This document shows positions 13,545 through 13,546 of a stretch of DNA of 13,546 nucleotides, one piece after another (positions within the stretch are counted from its first letter, which is position 1; every line of letters starts with the position of its first letter). A model generated the notes under the pieces. That model saw only the letters and a list, made by a program, of their open reading frames with translations. It was not told where the DNA came from and ran no database searches. Position numbers and translations under genes: made by a program. Source of the stretch: a bacterium (GTDB lineage Bacteria; UBP15; UBA6099; DSWB01); NCBI GenBank assembly GCA_020061125.1, contig JAGUYV010000167.1, positions 1 to 13,546 of the forward strand, read 5' to 3'.

Positions 13545-13546
13545 CA

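Overview
This window comes from a GC-rich bacterial chromosome. All nine complete or partial genes are typically bacterial. Almost all the sequence is packed protein-coding DNA, the exceptions being two repeat-rich non-coding blocks on either side of lepA. The lineage cannot be fixed from the sequence. The gene chain secD-secF-recJ-apt-rel is known from several phyla. The low-complexity intergenic repeats suggest an uncultured or environmental bacterium, but that is inference only.

Region 1 (1-3174, + strand) is the 3' end of a tightly spaced operon. It holds the C-terminus of a membrane protein (possibly a polysaccharide flippase), two consecutive radical SAM/SPASM enzymes with cysteines at identical positions, and a class I methyltransferase with an N-terminal zinc-ribbon-like CxxC pair. 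The combination resembles the accessory end of a surface-polysaccharide or cell-envelope cluster. No substrate can be named.

Region 2 (3175-10861, - strand) is a housekeeping block read from right to left: secD, secF (TTG start), recJ, apt and relA. It faces the first operon convergently across about 50 bp. SecD and SecF assist protein export, RecJ is a single-strand exonuclease, Apt salvages adenine, and the RelA/SpoT homologue makes (p)ppGpp. The RelA homologue has a complete-looking synthetase domain of the RelA (xxDD) type, but its HD hydrolase domain has lost key residues.

Region 3 (10862-11469) is a non-coding spacer of about 600 bp. It has an AT-rich patch, a promoter candidate for secD, several families of short tandem repeats and a GC-rich hairpin. 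Region 4 (11470-13281, - strand) is lepA (EF4), with a good promoter candidate at 13318-13345. Region 5 (13346-13546) is repeat DNA again: the repeat families of region 3 in a different order, ending in 16 perfect GGCAAA units at the window edge.

I found no mobile element, CRISPR array, tRNA or rRNA. The most interesting items are the hydrolase-degenerate RelA in a locus that usually carries bifunctional Rel, the shuffled repeat modules flanking lepA, and a palindrome inside a promoter candidate upstream of apt. I found no convincing new defence or other multi-gene system.
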